Source of the DNA: Methylorubrum salsuginis
GTDB taxonomy: Bacteria > Pseudomonadota > Alphaproteobacteria > Rhizobiales > Beijerinckiaceae
NCBI RefSeq assembly: GCF_900114375.1
Contig: NZ_FOSV01000002.1
Location: 124,001 to 188,000, forward strand
Reading direction: 5' to 3'
Length of the DNA: 64,000 nt
In this document: positions 27,822 to 38,559 of the stretch, in pieces
How the letters are laid out: each line of letters begins with the position of its first letter
Position numbering within the stretch: the first letter of the stretch is position 1
Program-made: the position numbers and the translations under genes
The notes under the pieces: model-generated
Told to the model about the DNA's origin: nothing
Seen by the model: only the letters and a program-made list of their open reading frames with translations
Database searches by the model: none

Positions 27822-28268
27822 GCTTTGGTGTCTGCCGGAGGGGCTGGCCTCGCTGCCGGCGACGAGGCGGGGTTTAGGTGGGGCGCCCCGAGCTGTCAAG
27901 CAACGGAATCGCCCTTTCGCGATTTTGGTCTGCAGCTGGCTTCCGATCTGCTCGGAACCGGTTCGTGAAGTGGAGCAGGAGTCGCGCGTATGTGTGCGCG
28001 ACGCTTTATCCGGTCGCGCGGCCGTCGCATCTCATGCGTGCGGCGGGGACGCCCCATGCGCTGGTATACCAGCTTGGCCGTCCGCTGCCGCATGGGGCGA
28101 TTGTGCGACGCGCAATGCCCTTGTCTCGGTCGGGGGCCTCGTCTAAGCCTCGCCCGGCGCCCAGTCTGGCATTGGAGGAATTCCATCGGGAGGATTTCTC
28201 TCCGCGGCCAGGCGTCGACGCGAGGGCACTTCCATGATCCTCCCGCGCAACGAAACGAGGGGTTCGGC
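27822..28268. other. Upstream region of the nuo operon
   Basis: About 447 bases between tRNA-Asp and nuoA. No reading frame looks like a protein. A hairpin GTCGCGC / GCGCGAC (27981-28002) followed by GCTTT could be a weak plus-strand terminator or an RNA stem in the nuo leader. The nuo promoter must lie here but I cannot place it with confidence. Confidence 0.45.
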
Positions 28269-28634
28269 ATGACCGGCCTGCTGGCGGACTATCTTCCGCT
28301 CATCGTGTTCATCGGCGTCTCGCTGTTCATCGCCGTGGCGCTCCTCGTCGCGCCGTTCATCGTGGCCTATTCGAGCCCCGATCCGGAGAAGCTCTCGGCC
28401 TACGAGTGCGGCTTCAACGCCTTCGACGACGCGCGCATGAAGTTCGACGTGCGCTTCTACCTCGTGGCGATCCTGTTCATCATCTTCGACCTCGAAGTCG
28501 CGTTCCTGTTCCCTTGGGCGATCACGTTCGGGGAGCTCGGCTGGTTCGGCTTCTGGTCGATGATGGTCTTCCTCGGCGTCCTCACCGTCGGCTTCGTCTA
28601 CGAGTGGCGCAAGGGCGCCCTCGAATGGGACTAG
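28269..28634 (+). CDS. nuoA: NADH-quinone oxidoreductase subunit A
   Basis: A 121-residue membrane subunit of complex I with three helices. It shows the conserved [39 protein letters not shown] pattern in pieces: the YECG loop that contacts the quinone site and [11 protein letters not shown]. It heads the 14-gene operon nuoA-N, which runs unbroken to 43705. The start at 28269 follows a GAGGGG-type ribosome binding site; the longer open frame upstream is not protein-like. Confidence 0.96.
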   Translation: MTGLLADYLPLIVFIGVSLFIAVALLVAPFIVAYSSPDPEKLSAYECGFNAFDDARMKFDVRFYLVAILFIIFDLEVAFLFPWAITFGELGWFGFWSMMVFLGVLTVGFVYEWRKGALEWD

Positions 28635-28683
28635 GCTCCGGCCTGTCCGACGTCGCCCTTCGTTTCCTCGCTCAGAGGCAGAG

Positions 28684-29271
28684 ATGGCCCTGAACCCGAC
28701 TTTCTCCCGCGCGCCCGAGATCGCGCCCCAGCCGAAGGGGATCATCGATCCCGCGACCGGCCGGCCCATCGGCGCCACCGATCCGATGTTCCTCTCGATC
28801 AATGACGAGCTGGCCGACCGCGGCTTCCTCGTCACCAGCGCGGACGAGCTCATCAACTGGGCCCGCACCGGCTCGCTGATGTGGATGACCTTCGGGCTCG
28901 CCTGCTGCGCCGTCGAGATGATGCAGATGTCGATGCCGCGCTACGATTGCGAGCGCTTCGGCTTCGCCCCGCGTGGCTCCCCACGCCAGTCCGACGTGAT
29001 GATCGTCGCCGGCACGCTGACCAACAAGATGGCCCCGGCCCTGCGCAAGGTCTACGACCAGATGCCGGAGCCGCGCTACGTCATCTCGATGGGCTCCTGC
29101 GCCAACGGCGGCGGCTACTACCATTATTCCTATTCGGTGGTGCGCGGCTGCGACCGGGTCGTGCCGGTGGACATCTACGTTCCCGGCTGCCCGCCCTCGG
29201 CCGAGGCTTTGCTCTACGGCGTCCTGCTGCTGCAGCGGAAGATCCGCCGCATCGGCACGATCGAGCGCTGA
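28684..29271 (+). CDS. nuoB: NADH-quinone oxidoreductase subunit B
   Basis: A 195-residue peripheral subunit carrying iron-sulfur cluster N2, which passes electrons to quinone. The cluster ligands are visible as the tandem Cys-Cys in [10 protein letters not shown], the Cys in MGSCANGGG and the Cys in [12 protein letters not shown] 35-residue N-terminal extension precedes the domain, as usual in alphaproteobacteria. It starts 49 bases after nuoA. Confidence 0.97.
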   Translation: MALNPTFSRAPEIAPQPKGIIDPATGRPIGATDPMFLSINDELADRGFLVTSADELINWARTGSLMWMTFGLACCAVEMMQMSMPRYDCERFGFAPRGSPRQSDVMIVAGTLTNKMAPALRKVYDQMPEPRYVISMGSCANGGGYYHYSYSVVRGCDRVVPVDIYVPGCPPSAEALLYGVLLLQRKIRRIGTIER

Positions 29272-29281
29272 GGAGTAGGCG

Positions 29282-29953
29282 ATGAGCGAGACCACCTCCG
29301 CCGTCACCACCAACGGCATCGTGCTGCGCGGCACCGTCGCGGCCGCGCAGGGCGACGAGGCGCTGCGCGCCATGGGCGAGCGGATCGCGGGCGCTTTGGG
29401 CCCCGCGGTCACTGACTGGACGGTCGCCTTCGGCGAGCTGACGCTGAACGTGCAGGGCAGCGACATCGTCTACGCGCTGACTTACTTGCGCGACGAGCCG
29501 GCCTGCGCCTTCCGCTGCTTCATCGACATCTGCGGCGCCGACTATCCCCAGCGGGCGCGGCGGTTCGATGTCGTCTACCACCTGCTGTCGCTCCGCCATA
29601 ACATGCGGGTGCGGGTCAAGGTGCAGACCGACGCCGCGACCCCGGTGCCGTCGGCGATCACGGTGTTTCCAGCCGCCAACTGGTTCGAGCGCGAGACCTA
29701 CGACCTCTACGGCATCCTGTTCTCGGGCCATCCCGACCTGCGTCGGCTGCTGACCGATTACGGCTTCGAGGGGCATCCGCTGCGCAAGGACTTCCCGCTG
29801 ACCGGCTTCGTCGAGGTCCGCTACGATCAGGACGAGGCGCGCGTCGTCTACGAGCCGGTGAAGTTGACGCAGGAGTTCCGGAACTTCGACTTCCTGTCGC
29901 CGTGGGAGGGCACGGATTACGTGCTGCCGGGCGACGAGAAGAAGTCGAGCTGA
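29282..29953 (+). CDS. nuoC: NADH-quinone oxidoreductase subunit C
   Basis: A 223-residue 30-kDa subunit of the hydrophilic arm connecting NuoB/D to the rest. It contains the family signature [18 protein letters not shown] and [17 protein letters not shown]. NuoC and NuoD are separate genes here, not fused as in E. coli. Spacing from nuoB is ten bases. Confidence 0.96.
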   Translation: MSETTSAVTTNGIVLRGTVAAAQGDEALRAMGERIAGALGPAVTDWTVAFGELTLNVQGSDIVYALTYLRDEPACAFRCFIDICGADYPQRARRFDVVYHLLSLRHNMRVRVKVQTDAATPVPSAITVFPAANWFERETYDLYGILFSGHPDLRRLLTDYGFEGHPLRKDFPLTGFVEVRYDQDEARVVYEPVKLTQEFRNFDFLSPWEGTDYVLPGDEKKSS

Positions 29954-29964
29954 AGGAAGCGGGC

Positions 29965-31155
29965 ATGTCTGAACACAACATCCGCAACTTCTCGATCAAT
30001 TTCGGGCCGCAGCACCCGGCGGCGCACGGCGTGCTGCGCCTCGTGCTCGAACTCGACGGCGAGGTGGTCGAGCGGGTCGATCCGCATATCGGCCTGCTCC
30101 ACCGCGGCACCGAGAAGCTGATCGAGCACAAGACCTACCTCCAGGCGACGCCCTATTTCGACCGGCTCGACTACGTCTCGCCGATGAATCAGGAGCACGC
30201 CTTCTGCCTCGCGATCGAGCGGCTCGCCGGCATCGAGGTGCCGCGGCGCGCCCAGCTCATCCGCACCCTGTTCTGCGAGATCGGGCGGCTGCTCTCCCAC
30301 CTCCTCAACGTGACGACCCAGGCGATGGATGTCGGCGCGCTCACGCCCCCGCTCTGGGGCTTCGAGGAGCGCGAGAAGCTGATGATCTTCTACGAGCGTG
30401 CCTCGGGCGCTCGCCTCCACGCCAACTACTTCCGCCCCGGCGGCGTCCACCAGGATCTGCCGCCCGCTTTGATCGACGACATCGACGCGTTCTGCGACCC
30501 CTTCCTTCAGGTGGTGCAGGACCTCGACGACCTCGTCATGGCCAACCGCATCTTCAAGCAGCGCAACGTCGATATCGGCATCGTCACTCAGGACGAGGCG
30601 ATGGCCTGGGGCTTCTCCGGCGTGATGGTGCGCGGCTCGGGCATCCCGTGGGACCTGCGCAAGTCGCAGCCCTACGAGTGCTACGAGGAGATGGATTTCG
30701 ACATCCCCGTCGGCAAGAACGGCGACACCTACGACCGGCAGGTCATCCGCATGGAAGAGATGCGGGAATCGGTGAAGATCATGAAGCAGTGCTGCGCCAA
30801 GCTGCGCGAGCCTGCGGGCCAGGGCCCGATCGCCTCCACCGACGGCAAGTTCGCGCCCCCGCCGCGCCGGGAGATGAAGCGCTCGATGGAAGCGCTCATC
30901 CACCACTTCAAGCTCTACACCGAGGGTTTCCACGTCCCCGAGGGTGAAGTGTATGCGGCCGTCGAGGCGCCGAAGGGCGAGTTCGGCGTCTATCTGGTCT
31001 CGGACGGCACCAACAAGCCGTACCGCTGCAAGATCCGCGCGCCGGGCTTCGCCCACCTTCAGGCAATGGATTGGATGTGCCGCGGCCACCTCCTGGCCGA
31101 CGTGTCCTGCGTGCTCGGCACGCTCGACATCGTGTTCGGTGAAGTGGACCGCTGA
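29965..31155 (+). CDS. nuoD: NADH-quinone oxidoreductase subunit D
   Basis: A 396-residue 49-kDa subunit that forms the quinone-binding cavity with NuoB. It starts [23 protein letters not shown], continues with the conserved [14 protein letters not shown] and [23 protein letters not shown] segments, and ends [15 protein letters not shown]. The start at 29965 follows a GAAGGAA ribosome binding site; the frame is open back into nuoC. Confidence 0.97.
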   Translation: MSEHNIRNFSINFGPQHPAAHGVLRLVLELDGEVVERVDPHIGLLHRGTEKLIEHKTYLQATPYFDRLDYVSPMNQEHAFCLAIERLAGIEVPRRAQLIRTLFCEIGRLLSHLLNVTTQAMDVGALTPPLWGFEEREKLMIFYERASGARLHANYFRPGGVHQDLPPALIDDIDAFCDPFLQVVQDLDDLVMANRIFKQRNVDIGIVTQDEAMAWGFSGVMVRGSGIPWDLRKSQPYECYEEMDFDIPVGKNGDTYDRQVIRMEEMRESVKIMKQCCAKLREPAGQGPIASTDGKFAPPPRREMKRSMEALIHHFKLYTEGFHVPEGEVYAAVEAPKGEFGVYLVSDGTNKPYRCKIRAPGFAHLQAMDWMCRGHLLADVSCVLGTLDIVFGEVDR

Positions 31156-31173
31156 GGGAACGCGTCGGACGTC

Positions 31174-32502
31174 ATGGCCAACCGCAGATTAGCCCCCGCC
31201 GCCGAGCAGCCCCAATCCTTCGCGTTCTCCCCTGAGAACGCCGAGTGGGCCCGCGGCCAAATCGAAAAATACCCGGAGGGGCGTCAGGCCTCGGCCGTGA
31301 TCCCGCTGCTGTGGAAGGCGCAGGAGCAGAACGGCGGCTGGCTGCCGCAGAAGGCGATCGAGGCGGTCGCCGATCAGCTCGGCATGCCGCATATCCGCGT
31401 GCTGGAGGTCGCGACCTTCTACACGATGTTCGCCCTGGAGCCGGTCGGGCGCTTCTGGATCCAGCTCTGCGGCACCGTGCCGTGTGATTGCTGCGGGGCC
31501 AAGGAACTGAAGGCGGCGCTCCAGGCGCGCCTCGGGCCGCCCGGCCACGTCTCGGCCGACGGCAACTTCTCCTGGCTCGAAGTCGAGTGCCTGGGCGCCT
31601 GCTGCAACGCCCCGATGGTGCAGATCAATCAGGACTATTACGAGGACCTGACGCCGGAGAGCCTCAACAAGCTCATGGACGACCTCGCCGCGGGCAACCC
31701 GGTGAAGATCGGTTCGCAGGTCGGCCGGGTCTCGTCCGAGCCGAAGGACGCGGTCAACACGCTGACCGATCCGACCCTGTTCGACGGCTCCCGCGTCGGC
31801 GCGTGGCGCAAGCGCTTCGAGGCGACGAAGGACGAGGAAGCGGTCAAGCAGGACGAGGCGAAATCGTCCGAGGCGCGCGCCGCCACGGAAGCCAAGCCCG
31901 CCCGTCCGCAGGCCGGTCGCCCGGTCGAGCAGGGCACGACCGACGGCCCGGCCCAGCGCGTCGCCGCGGGTGAGACACCGGTTCGCGAATCCGACAAGGC
32001 CGAGGCGTCCGAGCGCGGCACCTCGCAGGCCAAGACCGCGGCGGCGCGGCCCGGCGACAGCCCGGCGCTCGATTCGCCGGCCGAGCGTGCCGCCGCGGGC
32101 GAGCCCCCGGCCAAGACCGAGACGCCCGACGCCGAGACCCGTGCGCTCGCCGAGGACGCGGCGCTGCGCACCGAGCCGCCGCAGCACCCGGCGGCCGACG
32201 GCGCCGACGATGCGGTGCCTCAGGCCGCCAATCCCGAAGCCCGCGCCGACGCGGCGGGCGAGCGGCCGAAGGGCCTGCCCGCGGCCCGCGGCGACCGGCC
32301 GGACGATCTCACCAAGATCCGCGGCATCGGCCCGGCCAACCAGACCCGGCTCAACGGTCTCGGCATCTGGCACTACGACCAGATCGCCGCCTGGACCCCG
32401 CAGCAGGTCGCCTGGGTCGGCGCCTACCTCGCCTTCCCCGGTCGCATCGACCGCGAGAACTGGGTGAGCCAAGCCGCCGACCTCGCCGGAACGAAGGGCT
32501 GA
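31174..32502 (+). CDS. nuoE: NADH-quinone oxidoreductase subunit E with long C-terminal extension
   Basis: A 442-residue version of the 24-kDa subunit. The core (about 1-185) is complete, with the [2Fe-2S] cluster N1a cysteines in [15 protein letters not shown] and [11 protein letters not shown]. Normal bacterial NuoE is 160-220 residues. Here an Ala/Pro/Glu-rich, probably disordered linker (about 215-370) is followed by a 60-residue C-terminal domain ([20 protein letters not shown]) that resembles the helix-hairpin-helix modules appended to several Rhizobiales proteins. It sits between nuoD and nuoF with short spacers. Confidence 0.93.
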   Translation: MANRRLAPAAEQPQSFAFSPENAEWARGQIEKYPEGRQASAVIPLLWKAQEQNGGWLPQKAIEAVADQLGMPHIRVLEVATFYTMFALEPVGRFWIQLCGTVPCDCCGAKELKAALQARLGPPGHVSADGNFSWLEVECLGACCNAPMVQINQDYYEDLTPESLNKLMDDLAAGNPVKIGSQVGRVSSEPKDAVNTLTDPTLFDGSRVGAWRKRFEATKDEEAVKQDEAKSSEARAATEAKPARPQAGRPVEQGTTDGPAQRVAAGETPVRESDKAEASERGTSQAKTAAARPGDSPALDSPAERAAAGEPPAKTETPDAETRALAEDAALRTEPPQHPAADGADDAVPQAANPEARADAAGERPKGLPAARGDRPDDLTKIRGIGPANQTRLNGLGIWHYDQIAAWTPQQVAWVGAYLAFPGRIDRENWVSQAADLAGTKG

Positions 32503-32512
32503 GGACCAGACC

Positions 32513-33814
32513 ATGCTCTCCGATCAGGACCGCATCTTCACCAACCTCTACGGCCTGCACTCGCCCGATCTCGAGGCGGCGAAGAAGCGCGGCGCGTGGG
32601 ACGGCACCAAGTTCCTGCTCGACCAGGGCCGGGACTGGATCATCGACGAGATGAAGGGCTCGGGGCTCCGCGGTCGCGGCGGCGCCGGCTTCCCGACCGG
32701 CCTCAAGTGGTCGTTCATGCCCAAGAAGTCCGACGGGCGCCCGCACTACCTCGTGGTCAACGCCGACGAGTCGGAGCCGGGCACCTGCAAGGACCGGGAG
32801 ATCATGCGGCACGATCCGCATCTCCTGATCGAGGGCTGCATGCTGGCCTCCTTCGCCATGGGCGCGCATGCCTGCTACGTCTACCTGCGCGGCGAGTACG
32901 TGGCTGAAAAGTTCGCGCTGCAACGCGCGGTGGACGAAGCCTACGCGGCCCGACTCGTCGGCCAGTCCAACGTTCACGACTACCCGTTCGATATCTACGT
33001 CCACCACGGCGCGGGCGCGTATATCTGCGGCGAGGAGACGGCCCTCATCGAGAGCCTCGAGGGCAAGAAGGGGATGCCGCGGCTGAAGCCGCCGTTCCCG
33101 GCCAATATGGGCCTCTACGGCTGCCCCACGACGGTCAACAACGTCGAGTCGATCGCGGTGGCCGGCACGATCCTGCGCCGCGGCGGCGCGTGGTTCGCAG
33201 GCCTCGGCGGCAAGAACAACACCGGCACCAAGCTGTTCTGCGTCTCGGGCCACGTCAACAAGCCCTGCAACGTCGAGGAAGAGCTCGGCATCACCTTCCG
33301 CGAGCTGATCGACAAGCATTGCGGCGGCATGCGCGGCGGCTGGGACAACCTGCTCTGCTCGATCCCCGGCGGCTCCTCGGTGCCGCTGGTGCCGGCCGAG
33401 CAGATCATCGACGCCAAGATGGACTTCGACACCCTGCGCAACCTCGGCTCGGGGCTGGGCACCGCGGCCGTGATCGTGCTCGACAAGTCCACCGACATCG
33501 TGGGCGCCATCGCCCGCATCTCGTACTTCTACAAGCACGAGTCCTGCGGCCAGTGCACGCCCTGCCGCGAGGGCACCGGCTGGATGTGGCGCGTGCTCAC
33601 CCGCATGGCCGCGGGCCGGGCGCAGAAGCGCGAGATCGACATGCTGCTCGAAGTCACCAAGCAGGTCGAGGGCCACACCATCTGCGCGTTGGGCGACGCC
33701 GCCGCGTGGCCGATCCAGGGTCTCATCCGCCACTTCCGGCCGGAGATCGAGAAGCGGATCGACCAGTACAGCGCCAACCCGCATTCCGATGCCGTGCCGA
33801 TGGCGGCGGAGTGA
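32513..33814 (+). CDS. nuoF: NADH-quinone oxidoreductase subunit F
   Basis: A 433-residue 51-kDa subunit that oxidises NADH with FMN. It shows the NADH/FMN-binding [15 protein letters not shown] (about residue 55-70), [34 protein letters not shown], and the [4Fe-4S] cluster N3 ligands in [12 protein letters not shown] near residue 345. The length is standard. It is followed by nuoG after 34 bases. Confidence 0.97.
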   Translation: MLSDQDRIFTNLYGLHSPDLEAAKKRGAWDGTKFLLDQGRDWIIDEMKGSGLRGRGGAGFPTGLKWSFMPKKSDGRPHYLVVNADESEPGTCKDREIMRHDPHLLIEGCMLASFAMGAHACYVYLRGEYVAEKFALQRAVDEAYAARLVGQSNVHDYPFDIYVHHGAGAYICGEETALIESLEGKKGMPRLKPPFPANMGLYGCPTTVNNVESIAVAGTILRRGGAWFAGLGGKNNTGTKLFCVSGHVNKPCNVEEELGITFRELIDKHCGGMRGGWDNLLCSIPGGSSVPLVPAEQIIDAKMDFDTLRNLGSGLGTAAVIVLDKSTDIVGAIARISYFYKHESCGQCTPCREGTGWMWRVLTRMAAGRAQKREIDMLLEVTKQVEGHTICALGDAAAWPIQGLIRHFRPEIEKRIDQYSANPHSDAVPMAAE

Positions 33815-33848
33815 CCGCCGCTCCGATGCTCAACGTCGAGATACAACG

Positions 33849-35915
33849 ATGACCAAAATCCTCGTCGACGGCACCGAGGTCGATGTCCCGGCCGACTACA
33901 CCCTGCTCCAGGCCTGCGAGATCGCGGGCGCGGAGATTCCGCGCTTCTGCTTCCACGAGCGGCTGTCGATTGCCGGCAATTGCCGCATGTGTCTCGTCGA
34001 GCTGAAGGGCGCGCCGAAGCCCGTGGCCTCCTGCGCCTACGCGGTGAAGGATTGCCGGCCGGGGCCGAACGGCGAGCCGCCGGAGGTGCTGACGCGCTCA
34101 GGGCTCACGAAGAAGGCCCGCGAGGGGGTGATGGAGTTCCTCCTCATCAACCACCCGCTCGATTGCCCGATCTGCGACCAAGGCGGCCATTGCGATCTTC
34201 AGGATCAGGCGATGGCCTACGGCGTCGATTCGACCCGCTATCACGAGAACAAGCGCGCGGTCGAAGAGAAGTATATCGGCCCGCTGGTGCGCACGGCGAT
34301 GAACCGCTGCATCCACTGCACCCGATGCGTCCGCTTCCTGGCGGAGGTGGCCGGCGTGCCGGACCTCGGCGCCATCGGCCGCGGCGAGGACATGGAGATC
34401 ACGAGCTACCTCGAACAGGCGATGGGCTCGGAGCTTCAGGGCAACGTCGCCGACCTCTGCCCGGTCGGCGCGCTGGTCCACAAGCCGCAGAGCTACAACG
34501 TGCGCCCGTGGGAGCTGCACAAGACCGAGTCCGTCGATGTGATGGACGCGGTGGGCTCCGCGATCCGCGTCGATGCCCGCGGCCGCGAGGTGATGCAGAT
34601 CGAGCCGCGCATCAGCGAGGAGATCAACGAGGAGTGGATCTCCGACAAGACGCGCCACGTGGTGGACGGCCTGCGCCTGCAGCGGCTCGACCGTCCGTTC
34701 CTGCGCGAGAACGGGCGCCTGCGCCCGGCCTCCTGGGGCGAGGCCTTTGCCGCCATCGCCGCCCGGCTGAAGGGCGCCGACCCCAAGCGCGTCGGCGCGC
34801 TGGTCGGTGACCTCGCGGGCGCCGAGGAAATCTTCGCGCTGAAAGCTCTCATGGGCTCGCTCGGCGTGACGAACCTCGATGGCCGCCAGACCGGCGAGGC
34901 GATCGATCCGGCCTGGGGCCGGGCCGCCTACACCTTTGGGCCGACCATCCCCGGCATCGAGGCGGCGGACGCGATCCTGCTCGTCGGCACCAACCCGCGC
35001 ACCGAGGCCTCGCTGCTCAACGTGCGCATCCGCAAGCGCTGGCGCATGGCCCCGCTCGCCGTCGGCCTGATCCTCGACGAGCAGCCCGACCTCACCTACC
35101 CCTACACCTATCTCGGCGCCGGCCCCGACACCCTCGGCTCGCTGGGCAAGGGCGAGCACAGCTTCCTCGACATCCTGAAAAAGGCCGAGCGCCCGCTGAT
35201 CATCGTCGGCGAGGGCGGGCTCGGCGCGCTCGGGGCGGCGGCAGCGCTCGCCAAGGAGATCGGCGCGGTCACGGCCGAGTGGAACGGTTTCGGCGTGCTG
35301 CACACGGCGGCTGCCCGCGTCGGCGCGCTCGATCTCGGTTTCGTGCCGGGGGAGGGGGGCCTTGGCTTCTCGCAGATGCTGGAGCCGGGCGCGCTCGACG
35401 TGGTGTTCAACCTCGGCGCCGACGAGCGGGCGATCCCGCCCGGCGCCTTCGTGATCTATCAGGGCACCCACGGCGACGCGGGCGCCAGCCGCGCCGACGT
35501 GATCCTGCCGGGCGCGGCCTACACCGAGAAGAGCGCGACCTACGTCAATCTCGAAGGCCGGGTGCAGATGACCAACCGCGCCGGCTTCCCGCCGGGCGAT
35601 GCCCGCGAGGATTGGGCGATCCTGCGCGCGCTCTCCGACGTGCTCGGGAAGCGCCTGCCCTACGATTCGCTGGGTGCGCTGCGCAAGGCGATGTACGCCG
35701 CACATCCGCATCTCGCCGCCGTCGGCGCGGTTGAGCCCACGGACGCTGTGGCGACCCTCGACAAGCTGACGGCGCTGCCGGGCAACGCCGAAAAAGCGGC
35801 GTTCGCCTCGCCGGTCGCGGACTTCTACCTCACCAACCCGATCGCCCGCGCCTCGCGGGTGCTCGCCGAGTGCTCCGGGCTCGCCCGGGGCCGCGCGCTC
35901 GAAGCCGCGGAATAA
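33849..35915 (+). CDS. nuoG: NADH-quinone oxidoreductase subunit G
   Basis: A 688-residue 75-kDa subunit with several iron-sulfur clusters. The N-terminal ferredoxin-like part (about 1-80) shows [18 protein letters not shown] for the [2Fe-2S] cluster. [14 protein letters not shown] and [10 protein letters not shown] supply cysteines and a histidine for two [4Fe-4S] clusters. The rest is a molybdopterin-oxidoreductase-like fold without visible cofactor residues. The start at 33849 follows the nuoF stop by 34 bases; an upstream in-frame ATG overlapping nuoF is not supported. Confidence 0.96.
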   Translation: MTKILVDGTEVDVPADYTLLQACEIAGAEIPRFCFHERLSIAGNCRMCLVELKGAPKPVASCAYAVKDCRPGPNGEPPEVLTRSGLTKKAREGVMEFLLINHPLDCPICDQGGHCDLQDQAMAYGVDSTRYHENKRAVEEKYIGPLVRTAMNRCIHCTRCVRFLAEVAGVPDLGAIGRGEDMEITSYLEQAMGSELQGNVADLCPVGALVHKPQSYNVRPWELHKTESVDVMDAVGSAIRVDARGREVMQIEPRISEEINEEWISDKTRHVVDGLRLQRLDRPFLRENGRLRPASWGEAFAAIAARLKGADPKRVGALVGDLAGAEEIFALKALMGSLGVTNLDGRQTGEAIDPAWGRAAYTFGPTIPGIEAADAILLVGTNPRTEASLLNVRIRKRWRMAPLAVGLILDEQPDLTYPYTYLGAGPDTLGSLGKGEHSFLDILKKAERPLIIVGEGGLGALGAAAALAKEIGAVTAEWNGFGVLHTAAARVGALDLGFVPGEGGLGFSQMLEPGALDVVFNLGADERAIPPGAFVIYQGTHGDAGASRADVILPGAAYTEKSATYVNLEGRVQMTNRAGFPPGDAREDWAILRALSDVLGKRLPYDSLGALRKAMYAAHPHLAAVGAVEPTDAVATLDKLTALPGNAEKAAFASPVADFYLTNPIARASRVLAECSGLARGRALEAAE

Positions 35916-35926
35916 GGGGCGCCTCG

Positions 35927-36949
35927 ATGACCTTCCTCGAAGTGCTCGGCACCGTCCTGCTGCTGGCTCTGAAGAGCTTCGTGCTGCTCGCGGCGCTCCT
36001 CGTCTTCATCGCCTACGCGCTGCTGGCCGACCGCAAGATCTGGGCGGCGGTGCAGCTGCGCCGCGGCCCCAACGTCGTCGGGCCCTGGGGCCTGTTCCAG
36101 TCCTTCGCCGACCTCTTGAAGTTCGTCCTGAAGGAGCCGGTGATCCCGGCGGGCGCCAACAAGGCGATCTATCTGCTGGCGCCCCTCGTCTTCGCCATGC
36201 TGGCTTTGGCCTCCTGGGCGGTGATCCCGCTCGCCGACGGCTGGGCCATCGCCGACATCAATGTCGGCATCACCTACATCTTCGCGATCTCCTCGCTCGG
36301 CGTGTACGGCGTCATCATGGGCGGCTGGGCGTCGAACTCGAAATACGCCTTCCTCGGCGCGCTGCGCTCGGCGGCGCAGATGATCTCCTACGAAGTCTCG
36401 CTCGGTTTCGTCATCATCTGCGTGCTGCTCTGCGCCGGCTCGCTCAACCTCTCGCGCATCGTCATGGCGCAGGACACGGCGCTCGGCATCTTCGGCTGGT
36501 ACTGGCTGTGGCTGTTCCCGATGTTCGGCGTGTTCTTCGTCTCTGCTTTGGCCGAGACCAACCGCCCGCCCTTCGATCTGCCCGAGGCCGAATCGGAATT
36601 GGTCGCCGGTTACATGGTCGAGTATTCCTCGACGCCGTATCTGCTCTTCATGCTCGGCGAGTACGTGGCGATCATGACCATGTGCGCGCTCGGCACGGTG
36701 CTGTTCCTCGGCGGCTGGCTCTCGCCGATCCCGTTCGCCCCCTTCACCTGGGTGCCCGGCGTGATCTGGTTCACCCTCAAGGCGAGCTTCCTGTTCTTCA
36801 TGATCGCCATGGTGAAGGCCATGGTCCCGCGCTACCGCTACGACCAGCTCATGCGGCTCGGCTGGAAGGTCTTCCTTCCGCTCTCGCTGATCTCGGTCGT
36901 CGTCGTCGCCTTCGTCCTGAAACTCACCGGTCTCGCGCCGGGCGCTTGA
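35927..36949 (+). CDS. nuoH: NADH-quinone oxidoreductase subunit H
   Basis: A 340-residue membrane subunit with eight or more helices that forms the roof of the quinone chamber. Conserved loops include [42 protein letters not shown] and the C-terminal [15 protein letters not shown]. The start at 35927 is 11 bases after nuoG. Confidence 0.97.
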   Translation: MTFLEVLGTVLLLALKSFVLLAALLVFIAYALLADRKIWAAVQLRRGPNVVGPWGLFQSFADLLKFVLKEPVIPAGANKAIYLLAPLVFAMLALASWAVIPLADGWAIADINVGITYIFAISSLGVYGVIMGGWASNSKYAFLGALRSAAQMISYEVSLGFVIICVLLCAGSLNLSRIVMAQDTALGIFGWYWLWLFPMFGVFFVSALAETNRPPFDLPEAESELVAGYMVEYSSTPYLLFMLGEYVAIMTMCALGTVLFLGGWLSPIPFAPFTWVPGVIWFTLKASFLFFMIAMVKAMVPRYRYDQLMRLGWKVFLPLSLISVVVVAFVLKLTGLAPGA

Positions 36950-36962
36950 GAAGGATCGCGCC

Positions 36963-37451
36963 GTGAAGCTCGATCAGGTCGCCAGAAGCCTTCTCCTGAA
37001 GGAGTTCGTGTCGGGGTTCGTCCTCGCCATGAAGTACTTCTTCAAGCCGAAGGCCACGATCAACTACCCCTTCGAGATGGGTCACCGCGGACCGCGCTTC
37101 CGCGGCGAGCACGCGCTGCGCCGCTACCCCAACGGGGAAGAGCGCTGCATCGCCTGCAAGCTCTGCGAGGCGATCTGCCCGGCGCAAGCCATCACCATCG
37201 AGGCGGGCCCGCGCCGCAACGACGGCACGCGCCGCACCACGCGCTACGACATCGACATGGTGAAGTGCATCTATTGCGGCATGTGCCAGGAGGCCTGCCC
37301 GGTGGACGCCATCGTCGAGGGGCCGAACTTCGAGTTCTCGGTCGAGACCCGCGAGGAGCTGCTCTACGACAAGGAGAAGCTGCTCGCGAACGGCGACCGC
37401 TGGGAGCGCGAGATCGCCCGCAACATCGCCACCGACGCGCCGTACCGCTAA
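36963..37451 (+). CDS. nuoI: NADH-quinone oxidoreductase subunit I
   Basis: A 162-residue ferredoxin-like subunit with two [4Fe-4S] clusters (N6a and N6b). The ligand motifs are [12 protein letters not shown] and [12 protein letters not shown], each with a downstream proline. It starts with GTG ([15 protein letters not shown]), 13 bases after nuoH. The next gene, nuoJ, follows after a 124-base gap, the longest gap inside the operon. Confidence 0.97.
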   Translation: MKLDQVARSLLLKEFVSGFVLAMKYFFKPKATINYPFEMGHRGPRFRGEHALRRYPNGEERCIACKLCEAICPAQAITIEAGPRRNDGTRRTTRYDIDMVKCIYCGMCQEACPVDAIVEGPNFEFSVETREELLYDKEKLLANGDRWEREIARNIATDAPYR

Positions 37452-37575
37452 AGGCGGGCGCCATTTCGATTGTGCGCCGCAAGGCCGGGTTCTATAGACG
37501 GGCCGCCGCCTGCGGCCGAGGGTCCACCGAGGCAGAAGGGAGCCGTCCGCGAGGGCGGCCGATGCTGAAAACCGC

Positions 37576-38196
37576 ATGACCGCAGCCGCCGCCTTCTTCT
37601 ATCTCTTCGCGGGCCTCGCCGTTGCCTCGGGCTTCATGGTGATCGCCGCCAGGAACCCCGTCACCTCGGTGCTGTTCCTGATCCTCGCCTTCGTGAATGC
37701 CGCGGGCCTCTTCGTCCTGATGGGCGCCGAGTTCCTGGCGATGATCCTGATCGTCGTCTATGTCGGCGCGGTGGCGGTGCTGTTCCTCTTCGTCGTGATG
37801 ATGCTCGACGTGGACTTCGCCGCCCTCCGGCAGGGCTTCCAGCGCTACCTGCCGGTCGGCGGGCTGATCGGCGCGGTGTTCCTGATCGAGCTGCTGCTGG
37901 TGGTGGGCACCTGGACCCTCGATCCGGGCCTCGTCCAGGCGCCGCTCGGGCGCGCCGCCCACGGCGAGAGCCTCACCAACACCCAGGCGCTCGGCCGAGT
38001 GCTCTACACGGACTACGTCTACTTCTTCCAGATCGCCGGCCTGATCCTGCTGGTCGCGATGATCGGGGCCATCGTCCTGACCCTGCGGGATCGCGCCGGC
38101 GTCAAGCGCCAGAACATCTCGGTGCAGAACGCCCGCACCCAGGCCATGGCCGTCGACACCATCAAGGTTCCGTCCCGCCAGGGCGTGGAGGTCTGA
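37576..38196 (+). CDS. nuoJ: NADH-quinone oxidoreductase subunit J
   Basis: A 206-residue membrane subunit with five predicted helices, including [20 protein letters not shown] and [27 protein letters not shown] split around the pi-bulge helix typical of NuoJ. Its ATG (37576) overlaps a tiny five-codon frame starting at 37562 (MLKTA). Two bases separate it from nuoK. Confidence 0.95.
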   Translation: MTAAAAFFYLFAGLAVASGFMVIAARNPVTSVLFLILAFVNAAGLFVLMGAEFLAMILIVVYVGAVAVLFLFVVMMLDVDFAALRQGFQRYLPVGGLIGAVFLIELLLVVGTWTLDPGLVQAPLGRAAHGESLTNTQALGRVLYTDYVYFFQIAGLILLVAMIGAIVLTLRDRAGVKRQNISVQNARTQAMAVDTIKVPSRQGVEV

Positions 38197-38198
38197 AC

Positions 38199-38504
38199 AT
38201 GATCGGCCTGAGCCATTACCTGACGGTCGCCGCGATCCTGTTCACGCTCGGCGTGCTCGGCATCTTCATCAACCGCAAGAACGTCATCGTCATCCTGATG
38301 TCGGTCGAGCTGATCCTGCTCGCGGTCAACATCAACCTCGTGGCGTTCTCGACCCATCTCAACGACATCACCGGCCAGGTCTTCGCCCTGTTCGTGCTGA
38401 CCGTGGCCGCCGCCGAGGCCGCCATCGGTCTGGCCATCCTGGTGGTGTTCTTCCGCAACCGCGGCTCCATCGCCGTCGAAGACGTGAGCATGATGAAGGG
38501 CTGA
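38199..38504 (+). CDS. nuoK: NADH-quinone oxidoreductase subunit K
   Basis: A 101-residue, three-helix subunit of the proton-pumping arm. It starts [21 protein letters not shown] and carries the conserved glutamates in helices two and three ([26 protein letters not shown]). The length is exactly that of the family. Confidence 0.96.
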   Translation: MIGLSHYLTVAAILFTLGVLGIFINRKNVIVILMSVELILLAVNINLVAFSTHLNDITGQVFALFVLTVAAAEAAIGLAILVVFFRNRGSIAVEDVSMMKG

Positions 38505-38559
38505 CGGCTCTCCACCACAGCCGCCCCTTCGTCCCGCCTGCTGCGAGGCACGATCCCCC

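Noticed and set aside
27981..28002. Hairpin upstream of nuoA considered as a riboswitch or terminator
   Set aside because: The seven-base stem with a short T-run is too generic; no conserved riboswitch motif is visible.
37562..37579. Five-codon frame MLKTA overlapping the nuoJ start, a possible leader peptide
   Set aside because: Too short to distinguish from chance and no attenuator structure accompanies it.
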